Source of the DNA: Bacillus sp. F19
Lineage (GTDB): Bacteria > Bacillota > Bacilli > Bacillales > Bacillaceae
Length of the DNA: 64,000 nt
NCBI GenBank assembly: GCA_023823795.1
Contig: CP085710.1
Location: 1,018,001 to 1,082,000 of the forward strand
Direction: 5' to 3'
Below are positions 1 through 10,043 of this stretch, one piece after another (position 1 is the first letter of the stretch; the number at the start of each line of letters is the position of its first letter). The notes below the pieces were generated by a model, which was not told the origin of the DNA, searched no databases, and saw nothing but the letters and a program-made list of their open reading frames with translations. Both the position numbers and the translations under genes were made by a program.

Positions 1-752
1 GCGCCTACGTAGAAAATGAGAATTCTCCAAAAAACAGTATCGATTGCTTTTGTTAACGTTTTTTCTGGATTCTTTACTTCTCCTGCTGTAACTCCAATGA
101 GTTCAATGCCAAGATAAGCAAACATAACCATTTGGAGTGACATCAGGACACCTTTAAAGCCGTTAGGGAAGAATCCTCCATTTTCCCATAAGTTGCTGAT
201 GCCTGTCGCGATACCGTCATTTCCGAATCCGAACAAAATCATTCCAAATCCAACAATGATCATAAAAATGATTGCGACTATTTTAATCATTGCAAACCAA
301 AATTCCAATTCACCGAAAAACTTTACAGCGAGAAAATTGACCGTTGTCATAATGACAAGAGCAGCCAGTGCCCAGATCCATCTTGGCACATCAGGATACC
401 AGAACTCCATATAGATGCCGACAGCAGTGATTTCAGCCATACATGTAATCACCCATAAGAACCAGTAGTTCCACCCGGTAATGTATCCTGCGAGCGGTCC
501 CAGATAGTTTCTTGCATATCTGCTGAATGAACCAGCTACAGGATTATGCACGGCCATCTCGCCTAGTGCTCTCATTATAAAGAACATGATCATTCCGCTA
601 AATGCATACGCAAGCAGAATTCCTGGGCCTGCCAATTGAATCGCCTTTGCAGAACCGTAAAACAGACCTACTCCGATAGCAGCTCCCAAAGACATTAGTG
701 AGATATGTCTTGGTTCAAGACCACGCTGAAGTTCTTGATTGTGTTTACTCAT
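1..752 (-). CDS. Amino-acid permease, APC family (partial, C-terminus outside window)
   Basis: Reading the minus strand from the ATG at 752 gives about 250 residues of an amino acid-polyamine-organocation permease, running off the left edge. The start follows a TAGGAGGA ribosome site. Seen: the N-terminal signature GLEPRHISLMSLGAAIGVGL of AAT-type permeases, then successive hydrophobic helices, GEMAVHNPVAGSFSRYA and the GWNYWFLW segment. Family knowledge: proton-coupled uptake of an amino acid (histidine, lysine, alanine/glycine types are close relatives). The substrate cannot be chosen from this part. A promoter and a cre-like site lie upstream, so carbon catabolite control is plausible. Confidence 0.88.
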   Translation of the reverse strand, partial: MSKHNQELQRGLEPRHISLMSLGAAIGVGLFYGSAKAIQLAGPGILLAYAFSGMIMFFIMRALGEMAVHNPVAGSFSRYARNYLGPLAGYITGWNYWFLWVITCMAEITAVGIYMEFWYPDVPRWIWALAALVIMTTVNFLAVKFFGELEFWFAMIKIVAIIFMIIVGFGMILFGFGNDGIATGISNLWENGGFFPNGFKGVLMSLQMVMFAYLGIELIGVTAGEVKNPEKTLTKAIDTVFWRILIFYVG

Positions 753-787
753 TTTTTAATCCTCCTATTGTTAAAGCTGAAGATGAG

Positions 788-801
788 TGTGAACGCTTTC
801 A
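788..801 (-). promoter_or_regulatory. cre-like CcpA site upstream of permease
   Basis: TGTGAACGCTTTCA matches the catabolite-responsive element consensus TGWAANCGNTNWCA at 13 of 14 positions. It lies downstream of the predicted promoter and about 36 bp before the permease start, a roadblock-type position that usually means repression. Confidence 0.6.
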
Positions 802-872
802 AAAGTTATTGGAAAAATAAAACATAATGGATATTGAAAAGCATTACTTCATAAAAGCTGATGATGGATAAA

Positions 873-901
873 ATCATAGCAAAAGAATCGGTGAAAATCA
901 A
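873..901 (-). promoter_or_regulatory. Sigma-A promoter for the amino-acid permease
   Basis: On the minus strand TTGATT, a 17-bp spacer and TATGAT, about 120 bp upstream of the permease ATG. The cre-like site lies downstream of it. Confidence 0.6.
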
Positions 902-957
902 ATATATTAATATAGTAAAATCTGCTTAATAAAGTCGAGTAATTCTATAGGGAAAGA

Positions 958-992
958 AAAACTGGAAAAAATCATCATGATTTTTTCCAGTT
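958..992 (-). terminator. Terminator of the neopullulanase gene
   Basis: Inverted repeat AACTGGAAAAAATCA / TGATTTTTTCCAGTT with a 3-nt loop, followed on the minus strand by a T-rich tail. It sits 6 bp beyond the stop of the amylase gene. Confidence 0.75.
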
Positions 993-997
993 ATCCA

Positions 998-2884
<1,887 letters not shown>

Positions 2885-2913
2885 TTAGAATATGTATCCA
2901 TTATAAAACATTG

Positions 2914-2927
2914 GGAAAACGTTTGCA
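2914..2927 (+). promoter_or_regulatory. LacI/CcpA-type operator, upstream copy
   Basis: GGAAAACGTTTGCA, 12 of 14 matches to the cre consensus, with the central ACGT typical of LacI-family operators. The identical 14-mer recurs at 2991-3004, on the other side of the malE promoter. Confidence 0.6.
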
Positions 2928-2945
2928 TTTATTTGTAAAAATATA

Positions 2946-2974
2946 TTGACTTTTAATTCTGGCAATCTTAAAAT
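2946..2974 (+). promoter_or_regulatory. Sigma-A promoter of the maltodextrin operon
   Basis: TTGACT, 17-bp spacer, TAAAAT. It lies about 195 bp upstream of the binding-protein start and is bracketed by two identical operator copies. Confidence 0.7.
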
Positions 2975-2990
2975 AAAAATTAGTTAGTAG

Positions 2991-3004
2991 GGAAAACGTT
3001 TGCA
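2991..3004 (+). promoter_or_regulatory. LacI/CcpA-type operator, downstream copy
   Basis: Exact second copy of GGAAAACGTTTGCA, 77 bp from the first and about 17 bp after the -10 box. Occupancy here should block transcript elongation or initiation. Confidence 0.6.
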
Positions 3005-3058
3005 CAACTGTTTGCAGGATGTGCTCACAAATCAATTTCAGTTTTTTTTGAGAATAAT

Positions 3059-3072
3059 AGGAAGCGTTTTCA
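3059..3072 (+). promoter_or_regulatory. cre-like site in the maltodextrin operon leader
   Basis: AGGAAGCGTTTTCA matches the cre consensus at 12 of 14 positions. Its core (AAGCGTTTTC) differs from the two upstream operators, so it may be the CcpA site while the others serve the local regulator. Confidence 0.5.
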
Positions 3073-3169
3073 ATAGTGGGCTATGAGACTTTGGTTTCAG
3101 TTGTGCGGACTGCCCCTGGGCACTAAGTACAATGAAATAGATTCCAACAAAATAAAAGGTGGGGAAATT

Positions 3170-4474
3170 ATGAGAAAGATTTTATCTTTATCTCTCATTG
3201 CTTTGCTGATGTTTGTTATGGTTGCATGCAGCAAGCCTAGCAGCCAAGAGCCGGCAAAAACAGAAGGCGGCGACAAAGAGGGCGGCAAAAAGACAGAAGA
3301 AAAAGTAGATTTAACACCTGAAGAAGGCGCAGAATTAGTCCTTTGGGATAACGCGGATTCAGAAGCTGAATGGGCATCTTATGTAGCAGAACAATTCACA
3401 AAGAAATACGATATCCCTGTTGAAGTACAAGAAGTAAACCACGTTGACGCTGCTGGAAAGCTTGAAGTTGACGGACCTGCTGGCCTTGGTGCTGACGTGT
3501 TCCACGCTCCTCATGACCACGTAGGAAACATGGTAAAAGCTGGTCTTATTTATGAAAACGTTTTAGCAGATGAGTACAAAGAAAGCTTCCTGCCTGCTGC
3601 AATCAGCGGTACTTCTTACACTGAAGATGGCGGCGAATCTACTCTTTACGGATTCCCGATGGCAATTGAAACTTATGCACTTTACTACAACAAAGATTTA
3701 GTAGACAAGCCTGCAGAAACTTTTGACGAAATTTTCGAGCAATCTAAAGGCTTTGCTGGAGACGGCAAATACGGCTTCATGATGGAGCCTGCAAACTTCT
3801 ACTTTGCACATGCATTCTTCGCTGGATACGGCGGATACATCTTCGGAAACGACAACACAGATGCAGCTGATCTGGGTATTAACAATGAAGGCGCTGTTGC
3901 TTCAGGTGAATTTATGCAGCGCATGAATAAAGAACTTCTTCCATTGAAAAAAGAAGATATTACTGGTGACTTAATCAGTTCTTTCTTTAACGATAATAAA
4001 TTAATGTACCGCATCTCAGGTCCATGGGATATTAAAAACCATGAAGAAGCAGGCATCAACTTCGGTATTGCCCCGCTTCCTAAATTAGACAACGGCGAAA
4101 CTCCAAAAAGTTTCTCTGGAATCAAAGCTTACTATGTAAACTCTTACTCTAAATATCCAAAAGCTGCTACTTTGTTAGCACAATTTGCAACAAGCAAAGA
4201 AATGCTTGAAAAACGCTTTGAAATGACAGGACAGCTTCCTCCTCAAACTGAGTTGATTGAAAGCGATGCGATCCAAAACAACGAAATTGCTTCAGCATTC
4301 TTAGAGCAGGCTGAATCAGCATTGCCAATGCCTAACATTCCTGAAATGCAATCTGTATGGGGTCCAATGGAGACAGCTTACACAACAATGTGGAATGATG
4401 GCACAGAACCTAAAAAGGCACTTGACGCAGCACTTCAGCAAATTGAAGATGCTATCTCTTCACAAACGAAGTAA
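3170..4474 (+). CDS. malE: Maltodextrin ABC transporter, substrate-binding lipoprotein
   Basis: 434 residues. The N-terminus is a lipoprotein signal with lipobox VMVAC (Cys20), followed by a charged Gly/Lys/Glu linker. The body is a family 1 extracellular solute-binding protein (ELVLWDNADSEAEWASYVAEQF; KLMYRISGPWDIKN; APLPKLDNGETPKSFSG), as in MalE/MdxE. It captures maltose or maltodextrins outside the membrane for the permeases encoded downstream. The start is the ATG after AAAGGTGGGG; the open frame extends in-frame back to 3083 without a ribosome site there. First gene of the operon, separated from malF by a hairpin, a repeat element and a second hairpin. Confidence 0.9.
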   Translation: MRKILSLSLIALLMFVMVACSKPSSQEPAKTEGGDKEGGKKTEEKVDLTPEEGAELVLWDNADSEAEWASYVAEQFTKKYDIPVEVQEVNHVDAAGKLEVDGPAGLGADVFHAPHDHVGNMVKAGLIYENVLADEYKESFLPAAISGTSYTEDGGESTLYGFPMAIETYALYYNKDLVDKPAETFDEIFEQSKGFAGDGKYGFMMEPANFYFAHAFFAGYGGYIFGNDNTDAADLGINNEGAVASGEFMQRMNKELLPLKKEDITGDLISSFFNDNKLMYRISGPWDIKNHEEAGINFGIAPLPKLDNGETPKSFSGIKAYYVNSYSKYPKAATLLAQFATSKEMLEKRFEMTGQLPPQTELIESDAIQNNEIASAFLEQAESALPMPNIPEMQSVWGPMETAYTTMWNDGTEPKKALDAALQQIEDAISSQTK

Positions 4475-4481
4475 TAGTCAG

Positions 4482-4512
4482 TTTGAGCCGATACCTATGG
4501 TATTGGCTCAAA
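4482..4512 (+). terminator. Stem-loop after malE (attenuating terminator or mRNA stabiliser)
   Basis: TTTGAGCCGATACC / GGTATTGGCTCAAA, 14 bp with one wobble and a 3-nt loop, followed only by ATTTTATA. The weak U-tract suggests partial termination or 3'-end protection, letting malE mRNA exceed malFG mRNA. Confidence 0.6.
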
Positions 4513-4550
4513 TTTTATACAGAAATAAGAAAATATAAAGTTTTTTGCTT

Positions 4551-4674
4551 TGATGTCTAGCTCCATCGCCCAACTCCTCGGCCAGAACGGCTCCGCCAGT
4601 AAAGGCAAAAAGCGCCTTTTCTGTCGGATCCTTATCTGTCTGCCGGAGCTAAACGGGCGCTTGCACTTTTCTTA
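4551..4674 (+). repeat. Interspersed intergenic repeat, copy 1
   Basis: Begins TGATGTCTAGCTCCATCGCC, continues with CAACTCCTCGGCCAGAACGG and CGGATCCTTATCTGTCTGCC, and ends GGGCGCTTGCACTTTTCTT. Related copies lie at 24283, 25725, 28508, 53811 and 59641. It is non-coding and internally self-complementary. Confidence 0.75.
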
Positions 4675-4687
4675 ATTATCCTTTATT

Positions 4688-4752
4688 GGCAGGCAGCAGC
4701 CTGTACCTCTATGCGGATGGGATGCATGGAAAAGAGGTGCAGGCTAACTGCC
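4688..4752 (+). other. Long hairpin between malE and malF
   Basis: GGCAG...CTGCC flanks an inner stem AGCCTGTACCTCT / AGAGGTGCAGGCT (13 bp, one G-U pair) around a 22-nt apical loop. There is no U-tract, so it is not a classical terminator; an mRNA processing or stability element is the likelier role. Confidence 0.6.
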
Positions 4753-4847
4753 CGTAAATGGGGACAGCAAAGGGACAATGGGGTAATAAACAAGATGAAT
4801 TTTCTCAAGTGACACTACTTTCAAACAACGTGAGGAGGCCTGACATA

Positions 4848-6149
4848 ATGCGCGGACCAGCTAGAATAGGTGCATTACTATCATTTTTATTAATGGGGCT
4901 TGGACAAATCTACCACCGTCAATATCTTAAAGGAATTTTATTTATTTTTTTAGAAGTTTACCTTCTGGTATTCTGGTCTTTGCCTTTCAGATATGCAATG
5001 TGGGGCTTAACAACACTTGGCGACACCCCGCAATCAAGAAATGGATTTACAGTCGTACAAGGTGATCACTCCATTTTCTTAATGATCGAAGGAATTATTT
5101 TCTTAATATCCTTTTTGCTTTTCTTATGGGTGTACTACTTAAACGTTCGTGATGCATACAAAGTAGGAAAAATGCGCGAGCGCGGCATTAAGCCAAACAC
5201 AGCAAAAGAAACCCTTACTAATGTATGGGAAAATGGATTTCCTTACCTCCTTTTAACACCATCGATTCTATTCACAATGTTTTTAACGATTCTTCCTCTG
5301 TTATTTGGAGTCATGATTGCATTCACAAACTATTCCGGTCCGAATCATTTGCCGCCAAAGGCTTTGGTGGACTGGGTAGGATTTGAAACTTTCATAAACC
5401 TTTTCCAATTAAAAACATGGAGCACAACGTTCTACGGAGTTTTTGGGTGGACGGTTGTATGGGCGATTTTATCAACAGCGACTACATTCTTCCTGGGATT
5501 GATCTTTGCAGTACTGATCAATCATAAAGGTATTAAGCTTAAGCGCTTATGGCGCAGCATCTATATTCTGCCATGGGCTATTCCTCAATTTGTCAGTATC
5601 TTAATCATGAGAAATATCTACAACGGTGAATTTGGACCGCTGAATCAATATTTAAAAGCACTTGGAATTGAAGCTATTCCGTGGCTGTCTGATCCGATGT
5701 GGGCAAAAGTAACACTTGTAACAGTTAACATGTGGTTTGGATTCCCATTCTGGATGGTTCTTATGAGCGGTGTTATGACTACGATTGATAAAGAAATGTT
5801 TGAAGCGGCAGATGTTGACGGGGCAACGCCTTGGAGCAAGTTCTGGAAGATTACAATGCCGATCGTTATGTTCTCAACAGCTCCGCTCTTAATCATGAGC
5901 TTTGCCGGGAACTTCAATAACTTCAACATTATTTACCTATTAACTCAAGGTAATCCTGTTAACGTGAATTACAGCTATGCCGGATCAACGGATATTCTTA
6001 TCAGCTGGATCTACAAAATGACGCTTGAACAAAGTCAATTTGCTACAGCTTCTGTTGTATCGATCTTGATCTTTATCGTAGTAGCAACTCTTTCTATCTG
6101 GAATTTCAGAAAAACAAAAGCATTTAAGGAAGAGGATATGATGTCATGA
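4848..6149 (+). CDS. malF: Maltodextrin ABC transporter permease MalF
   Basis: 433 residues, integral membrane. Two N-terminal hydrophobic segments plus a linker are followed by the conserved permease core. The EAA loop that docks the ATPase is visible as EAADVDGATPWSKFWKITMP. The start is the ATG after GTGAGGAGGCC; the frame opens earlier at 4758 but that stretch contains the tail of the intergenic hairpin. Overlaps malG by 4 bp (ATGA), so the two are translationally coupled. It forms the channel heterodimer with MalG. Confidence 0.92.
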   Translation: MRGPARIGALLSFLLMGLGQIYHRQYLKGILFIFLEVYLLVFWSLPFRYAMWGLTTLGDTPQSRNGFTVVQGDHSIFLMIEGIIFLISFLLFLWVYYLNVRDAYKVGKMRERGIKPNTAKETLTNVWENGFPYLLLTPSILFTMFLTILPLLFGVMIAFTNYSGPNHLPPKALVDWVGFETFINLFQLKTWSTTFYGVFGWTVVWAILSTATTFFLGLIFAVLINHKGIKLKRLWRSIYILPWAIPQFVSILIMRNIYNGEFGPLNQYLKALGIEAIPWLSDPMWAKVTLVTVNMWFGFPFWMVLMSGVMTTIDKEMFEAADVDGATPWSKFWKITMPIVMFSTAPLLIMSFAGNFNNFNIIYLLTQGNPVNVNYSYAGSTDILISWIYKMTLEQSQFATASVVSILIFIVVATLSIWNFRKTKAFKEEDMMS

Positions 6150-6985
6150 TGAATAAAAAATTAACGGATAAACTCGTCGTTGGCTTTATATACGCCATTT
6201 TAATCATAACAGCGATTCTTGTTCTGTATCCGGTCTATTTCATCCTGATCGGATCATTAAATCCAGGAGATTCATTGTTTGCAACTAAACTGATTCCTGA
6301 AGCATTAACTCTTGATCACTATCGGTATTTGTTTGAAGAAACAAAATATCTGACATGGTATAAAAATACGTTCAAAATTGCCTTTTTTAACATGCTGATT
6401 TCAACATTTCTTGTAGTAACTGCTGCATATGCGTTTTCGCGCTTCCGTTTTCCGGGCCGCAAACAGGGATTGATGGCGATGCTTGTTCTGCAAATGTTCC
6501 CGAGCTTCATGGGGATGATTGCGATTTACATTTTACTTCTGCAAATCGGATTATTAGACAATCACTGGGGTCTTATCTTAGTGTATGCAGGCGGATCGAT
6601 TCCGTTTGGAGCATGGCTTGTAAAAGGATACTTTGACGGCCTTCCAAGAAGCTTGGAAGAAGCAGCTAAAATGGACGGTGCCAGTCATACTACGATTTTC
6701 TTTAAAATCATGATGCCATTGTCAAAACCTATCTTAGTATTTATTGCTGTTAATAATTTTATCGGACCTTGGATGGACTTCATTTTTGCCCGTCTGATCC
6801 TCCGTTCAAACGAGAACAAAACACTTGCAGTTGGTCTGTTTGAATTCGTTACAGGCAGAACGAGCACTCAATTTACAACGTTCGCAGCAGGAGCGGTTTT
6901 AGTAGCTGTTCCAATTACGATCCTATTCTTGATCTTCCAAAAGTATATTGTTGAAGGATTGACAGCCGGAGCGAATAAAGGGTAA
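6146..6985 (+). CDS. malG: Maltodextrin ABC transporter permease MalG
   Basis: 279 residues with six predicted transmembrane segments. The EAA loop reads LEEAAKMDGASHTTIFFKIM. Its start overlaps the malF stop (ATGA). With MalF it forms the membrane channel of a type I sugar importer. No ATP-binding subunit gene follows; in B. subtilis a shared ATPase (MsmX) energises such importers, and the same is inferred here. Confidence 0.92.
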   Translation: MMNKKLTDKLVVGFIYAILIITAILVLYPVYFILIGSLNPGDSLFATKLIPEALTLDHYRYLFEETKYLTWYKNTFKIAFFNMLISTFLVVTAAYAFSRFRFPGRKQGLMAMLVLQMFPSFMGMIAIYILLLQIGLLDNHWGLILVYAGGSIPFGAWLVKGYFDGLPRSLEEAAKMDGASHTTIFFKIMMPLSKPILVFIAVNNFIGPWMDFIFARLILRSNENKTLAVGLFEFVTGRTSTQFTTFAAGAVLVAVPITILFLIFQKYIVEGLTAGANKG

Positions 6986-7107
6986 AATTCGGAAATCGAT
7001 TTCATATTGAAATAAAAGACATAGTTTAATAGTCTTATACGTAAAGCTGTCTGGATTCCGCCCTTATGGATACGGGGCAGCTATTACGCAGTAAGGGGGG
7101 CAGAGGG

Positions 7108-8643
7108 ATGTATAAGCGTATATTTCAAGTACTGATCATCCCTTTTTTCCTTCTCTCAGTTTTTTCAGTAAACACTGTTCGGGCACAAGAGAAGGAAGAA
7201 CGATCGTGGCAAGATGAAAGTATGTATTTTATTATGATTGACCGTTTCAACAATGGAGATACAAGCAACGATTTTGAAGCAAATCCTAAAAATCCGAAGG
7301 CATATCATGGCGGTGATCTTCAGGGAATTATCGATAAACTGGATTACATTCAGGATATGGGGTTCACATCTATTTGGCTGACTCCGGTCTTTGATAATGA
7401 AGAAGGCGGTTATCACGGATATTGGGTTCGTGATTTTAAAAACGTTGATGAAAACTTCGGAACACTTGACGATTTTAAGACGCTTGTAAAAGAAGCGCAT
7501 AAACGAGATATGAAGGTTATACTTGATTTTGTCGTCAATCATACTGGCTATAAGCATCCATGGCTGGATGATCCGGAAAAGAAAGACTGGTTCCATGAAA
7601 AAAAGGATATTGCCAACTGGCAAAATCAAGAGGAAGTAGAAAATGGCTGGCTGTTTGGATTGCCTGATTTAAACACAGAAAATCCTGAAACGAAAGCCTA
7701 TATAATGGATGTTGCCAAATGGTGGATTACGGAGACAGACATCGACGGATATCGCCTGGATACTGTTCGTCATGTACCTAAAGTCTTTTGGGAGGAATTT
7801 TCAAAAGAAGTAAAATCAGTGAAGAAAGATTTCTTTCTGATGGGCGAGGTATGGGATAAAGATCCGCGTTACGTATCGGATTATACGGAATCCGGACTTG
7901 ATTCTGTGGTTGATTATCCTTTTTATGAAGATGCTTCCAATGTGTTTTCAAAAGCAGGAGGCTCACCAGGTATGCTTGCCAACGTGTTTAAACGCAATCA
8001 AGTTCTTTATGAGGATCCTTATCTTTTAGGGAATTTTATTGATAATCATGATAATGAACGATTTACAAGGAAAGCTATTACTAATAATCAAAACCCGGTT
8101 ACCCGGCTGAAAATGGCATTGACGTACATGTATGCTGCACCTGGAATACCGATTGTGTATTATGGGACAGAGATTGCGATGGATGGCGGCAATGACCCGG
8201 ACAATCGCCGGATGATGAACTTCCATGCCAATGATGATCTCATCAAGTATGTGTCAAAGCTTGGGAAAATCCGTTCTGAATTTCCTTCTTTAAGACGCGG
8301 TGACCTGGATGTTTTATATGATGAAAAAGGAATGACCATTCTTAAAAGATCCTATAAGAACGAGGTAACCGTTATTGCCCTAAATAACTCCGCTGAAACA
8401 AGAAATGCCATTGTTCCTGCGAAAGCTCTTGTAGAAAAGAAAGAATTGCGCGGATTGCTCACAGGCGATATAACGGAAGAAAAGAACGGAGAATATGAAT
8501 TTATTCTCGACCGTGAAACCGCTGAGATCTTTGAGGTTCGGGAAAAAACGGGCCCAAACTTTCCGTTGATCAGTGTATTTGTGGCAGTTCCAGCAGTATT
8601 TGCGGTATTTTTATATATGAACAGAAGAAAGAAGCAAGCATAA
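7108..8643 (+). CDS. Secreted, membrane-anchored alpha-amylase (GH13)
   Basis: 511 residues. An N-terminal signal peptide (about residues 1-27, ending near VRA) is followed by a GH13 barrel with DFVVNHTG (I), DGYRLDTVRHVP with the nucleophile (II), LMGEVWD with the acid/base Glu (III) and FIDNHDNERF (IV). The last about 30 residues are unusual: LISVFVAVPAVFAVFLYMNR followed by RKKQA, a transmembrane helix and positive stop-transfer tail. The enzyme should therefore sit on the outer membrane face and degrade starch beside the importer. Start chosen at the ATG after GGGGGGCAGAGGG; the frame is open back to 7066. Confidence 0.88.
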   Translation: MYKRIFQVLIIPFFLLSVFSVNTVRAQEKEERSWQDESMYFIMIDRFNNGDTSNDFEANPKNPKAYHGGDLQGIIDKLDYIQDMGFTSIWLTPVFDNEEGGYHGYWVRDFKNVDENFGTLDDFKTLVKEAHKRDMKVILDFVVNHTGYKHPWLDDPEKKDWFHEKKDIANWQNQEEVENGWLFGLPDLNTENPETKAYIMDVAKWWITETDIDGYRLDTVRHVPKVFWEEFSKEVKSVKKDFFLMGEVWDKDPRYVSDYTESGLDSVVDYPFYEDASNVFSKAGGSPGMLANVFKRNQVLYEDPYLLGNFIDNHDNERFTRKAITNNQNPVTRLKMALTYMYAAPGIPIVYYGTEIAMDGGNDPDNRRMMNFHANDDLIKYVSKLGKIRSEFPSLRRGDLDVLYDEKGMTILKRSYKNEVTVIALNNSAETRNAIVPAKALVEKKELRGLLTGDITEEKNGEYEFILDRETAEIFEVREKTGPNFPLISVFVAVPAVFAVFLYMNRRKKQA

Positions 8644-8699
8644 TGCAAGTGTTCCAAAGGGAATGATCAGATTTCGCTTTGGCTATAAAGTCTTTAAAG

Positions 8700-8713
8700 T
8701 GAATGCGTTTACA
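8700..8713 (+). promoter_or_regulatory. cre/LacI-type operator upstream of the regulator gene
   Basis: TGAATGCGTTTACA matches the cre consensus at 13 of 14 positions and lies directly upstream of the -35 box of the regulator. CcpA control or autoregulation are both possible. Confidence 0.6.
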
Positions 8714-8716
8714 GAA

Positions 8717-8745
8717 TTGGTTATTTTAATAAAATATGTTAAATT
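8717..8745 (+). promoter_or_regulatory. Sigma-A promoter of the LacI-family regulator
   Basis: TTGGTT, 17-bp spacer, TAAATT; the operator at 8700-8713 ends 3 bp before the -35. Confidence 0.5.
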
Positions 8746-8809
8746 AGACTTTTCAATTTGGAGAAAAAAACGGCTCCAAACATGTTGAAAGTAAGAGAGG
8801 GATGGGATT

Positions 8810-9859
8810 GTGGCAACAATAAAAGATGTCGCAAGGTTAGCAAATGTAGCTCCATCAACCGTATCGAGAGTGATTGCTAATAACCCGCGTATAAGTGAGA
8901 AAACAAAAGAAAAAGTAAGAGAAGCGATGACTGAGCTTGGATATCATCCTAATTTCATTGCCAGAAGTCTTGCAAATCAATCGACTCAGGCAATTGGAAT
9001 TGTGATTCCGGGTTCTGCTGACAAAGCGTTTTTAAATCCCTTTTTCCCTGAAGTCATTCGCGGCATCAGTAAAGGAGCCCACCAAAAACATTATGCCATG
9101 CATATGTCCACTGGTGAAACCGATGCGGAAATTATGGAAGGTGTCGTGCAGATGGTGGAAGGGAAACGGGTCGACGGCATTGTTCTCTTATATTCACAAG
9201 TAGATGATAAGCTGACAAAATATCTTCTTATGAAAAAATTCCCGTTTGTGATCGTTGGAAAACCGTTTAAGGACGTTGAGTTAATCACACATGTAGACAA
9301 CGATAATTACCGGGCTGCAAAAGAAGTAACAGAACATCTGATAGAACTTGGACACGAACGAGTTGCATTTATTGGAGGCAATCTAAAGCTAGTGGTGACC
9401 GTTGAACGTCTTTTAGGCTATGAAAAGGCCATACGCAATGCAGGTTTGGAATACCGCGATGACTATATTGTGCATGCTCAATTTCTTAAAGAAGGCGGAC
9501 AGGCTGCGGTTCAGGAATTGTTTAAATTGAATGAGCCGCCAACTGCACTTGTCGTAGCCGATGATCTGATGGCACTCGGTGTGCTGAATATGCTTGATGA
9601 CATGGGCATCAATGTTCCTAATGATGTCTCTGTTGTATCGTTTAATAACGTGATGCTGTCAGAAGTTTCAAGACCGCCGCTTACTACTGTGGATATTAAT
9701 ATTTTTCAATTAGGCTATGAAGCGGCCAAGCATGTGATCCAGCTGGTTGAAGATCCAATGGACCCGATAAAACGGATTATCATTCCTCATAAATTGATGA
9801 AGCGTCAATCCTGTAAAGAATATCACTCAAAGAAAAATCTGCACAGGAATAATGGTTAG
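8810..9859 (+). CDS. LacI-family transcriptional regulator (MalR-like)
   Basis: 349 residues, GTG start after GAGAGGGATGGG. The N-terminal helix-turn-helix is IKDVARLANVAPSTVSRVI, with the hinge helix region PNFIARSLAN; the remainder is a periplasmic-binding-protein-like effector domain (AIGIVIPG, GKRVDGIVLL, VAFIGGN, PTALVVADDLMALGVLN, PPLTTVDIN). Location behind the amylase and transporter genes makes it the likely maltodextrin-responsive repressor of the operators at 2914, 2991 and perhaps 8700. The effector is inferred from context, not from sequence. Confidence 0.85.
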   Translation: MATIKDVARLANVAPSTVSRVIANNPRISEKTKEKVREAMTELGYHPNFIARSLANQSTQAIGIVIPGSADKAFLNPFFPEVIRGISKGAHQKHYAMHMSTGETDAEIMEGVVQMVEGKRVDGIVLLYSQVDDKLTKYLLMKKFPFVIVGKPFKDVELITHVDNDNYRAAKEVTEHLIELGHERVAFIGGNLKLVVTVERLLGYEKAIRNAGLEYRDDYIVHAQFLKEGGQAAVQELFKLNEPPTALVVADDLMALGVLNMLDDMGINVPNDVSVVSFNNVMLSEVSRPPLTTVDINIFQLGYEAAKHVIQLVEDPMDPIKRIIIPHKLMKRQSCKEYHSKKNLHRNNG

Positions 9860-9893
9860 AGGCTGCCCTGAAAATTTAAGGCGGCTTTTTTCT
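9860..9893 (+). terminator. Terminator after the LacI-family regulator
   Basis: GGCTGCC / GGCGGCT with two wobble pairs and a 12-nt loop, followed by a T-run (TTTTTTCTTTTT). Confidence 0.65.
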
Positions 9894-9925
9894 TTTTGCG
9901 GATGACGGGAACTAATTTCAATAAT

Positions 9926-9982
9926 TTAGCCGAAAGTGAATTTTTAGCCGAAATGTTGAATTATTTAGCCAAAACCGCAATT
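9926..9982 (+). repeat. Short direct repeats TTTAGCCRAAA
   Basis: Three copies of a TTTAGCC-(G)AAA motif separated by about 15-20 AT-rich bases. Non-coding; function not evident. Confidence 0.5.
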
Positions 9983-10043
9983 TTTTATCCAAGCCACATT
10001 TTCATTTTACCGAAAAAGAAGATATTTCTGCTTTTTAAACATT

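Noticed and set aside
193-414. Plus-strand 73-codon ORF at the left edge
   Set aside because: Antisense to the amino-acid permease, whose reading frame shows clear family motifs.
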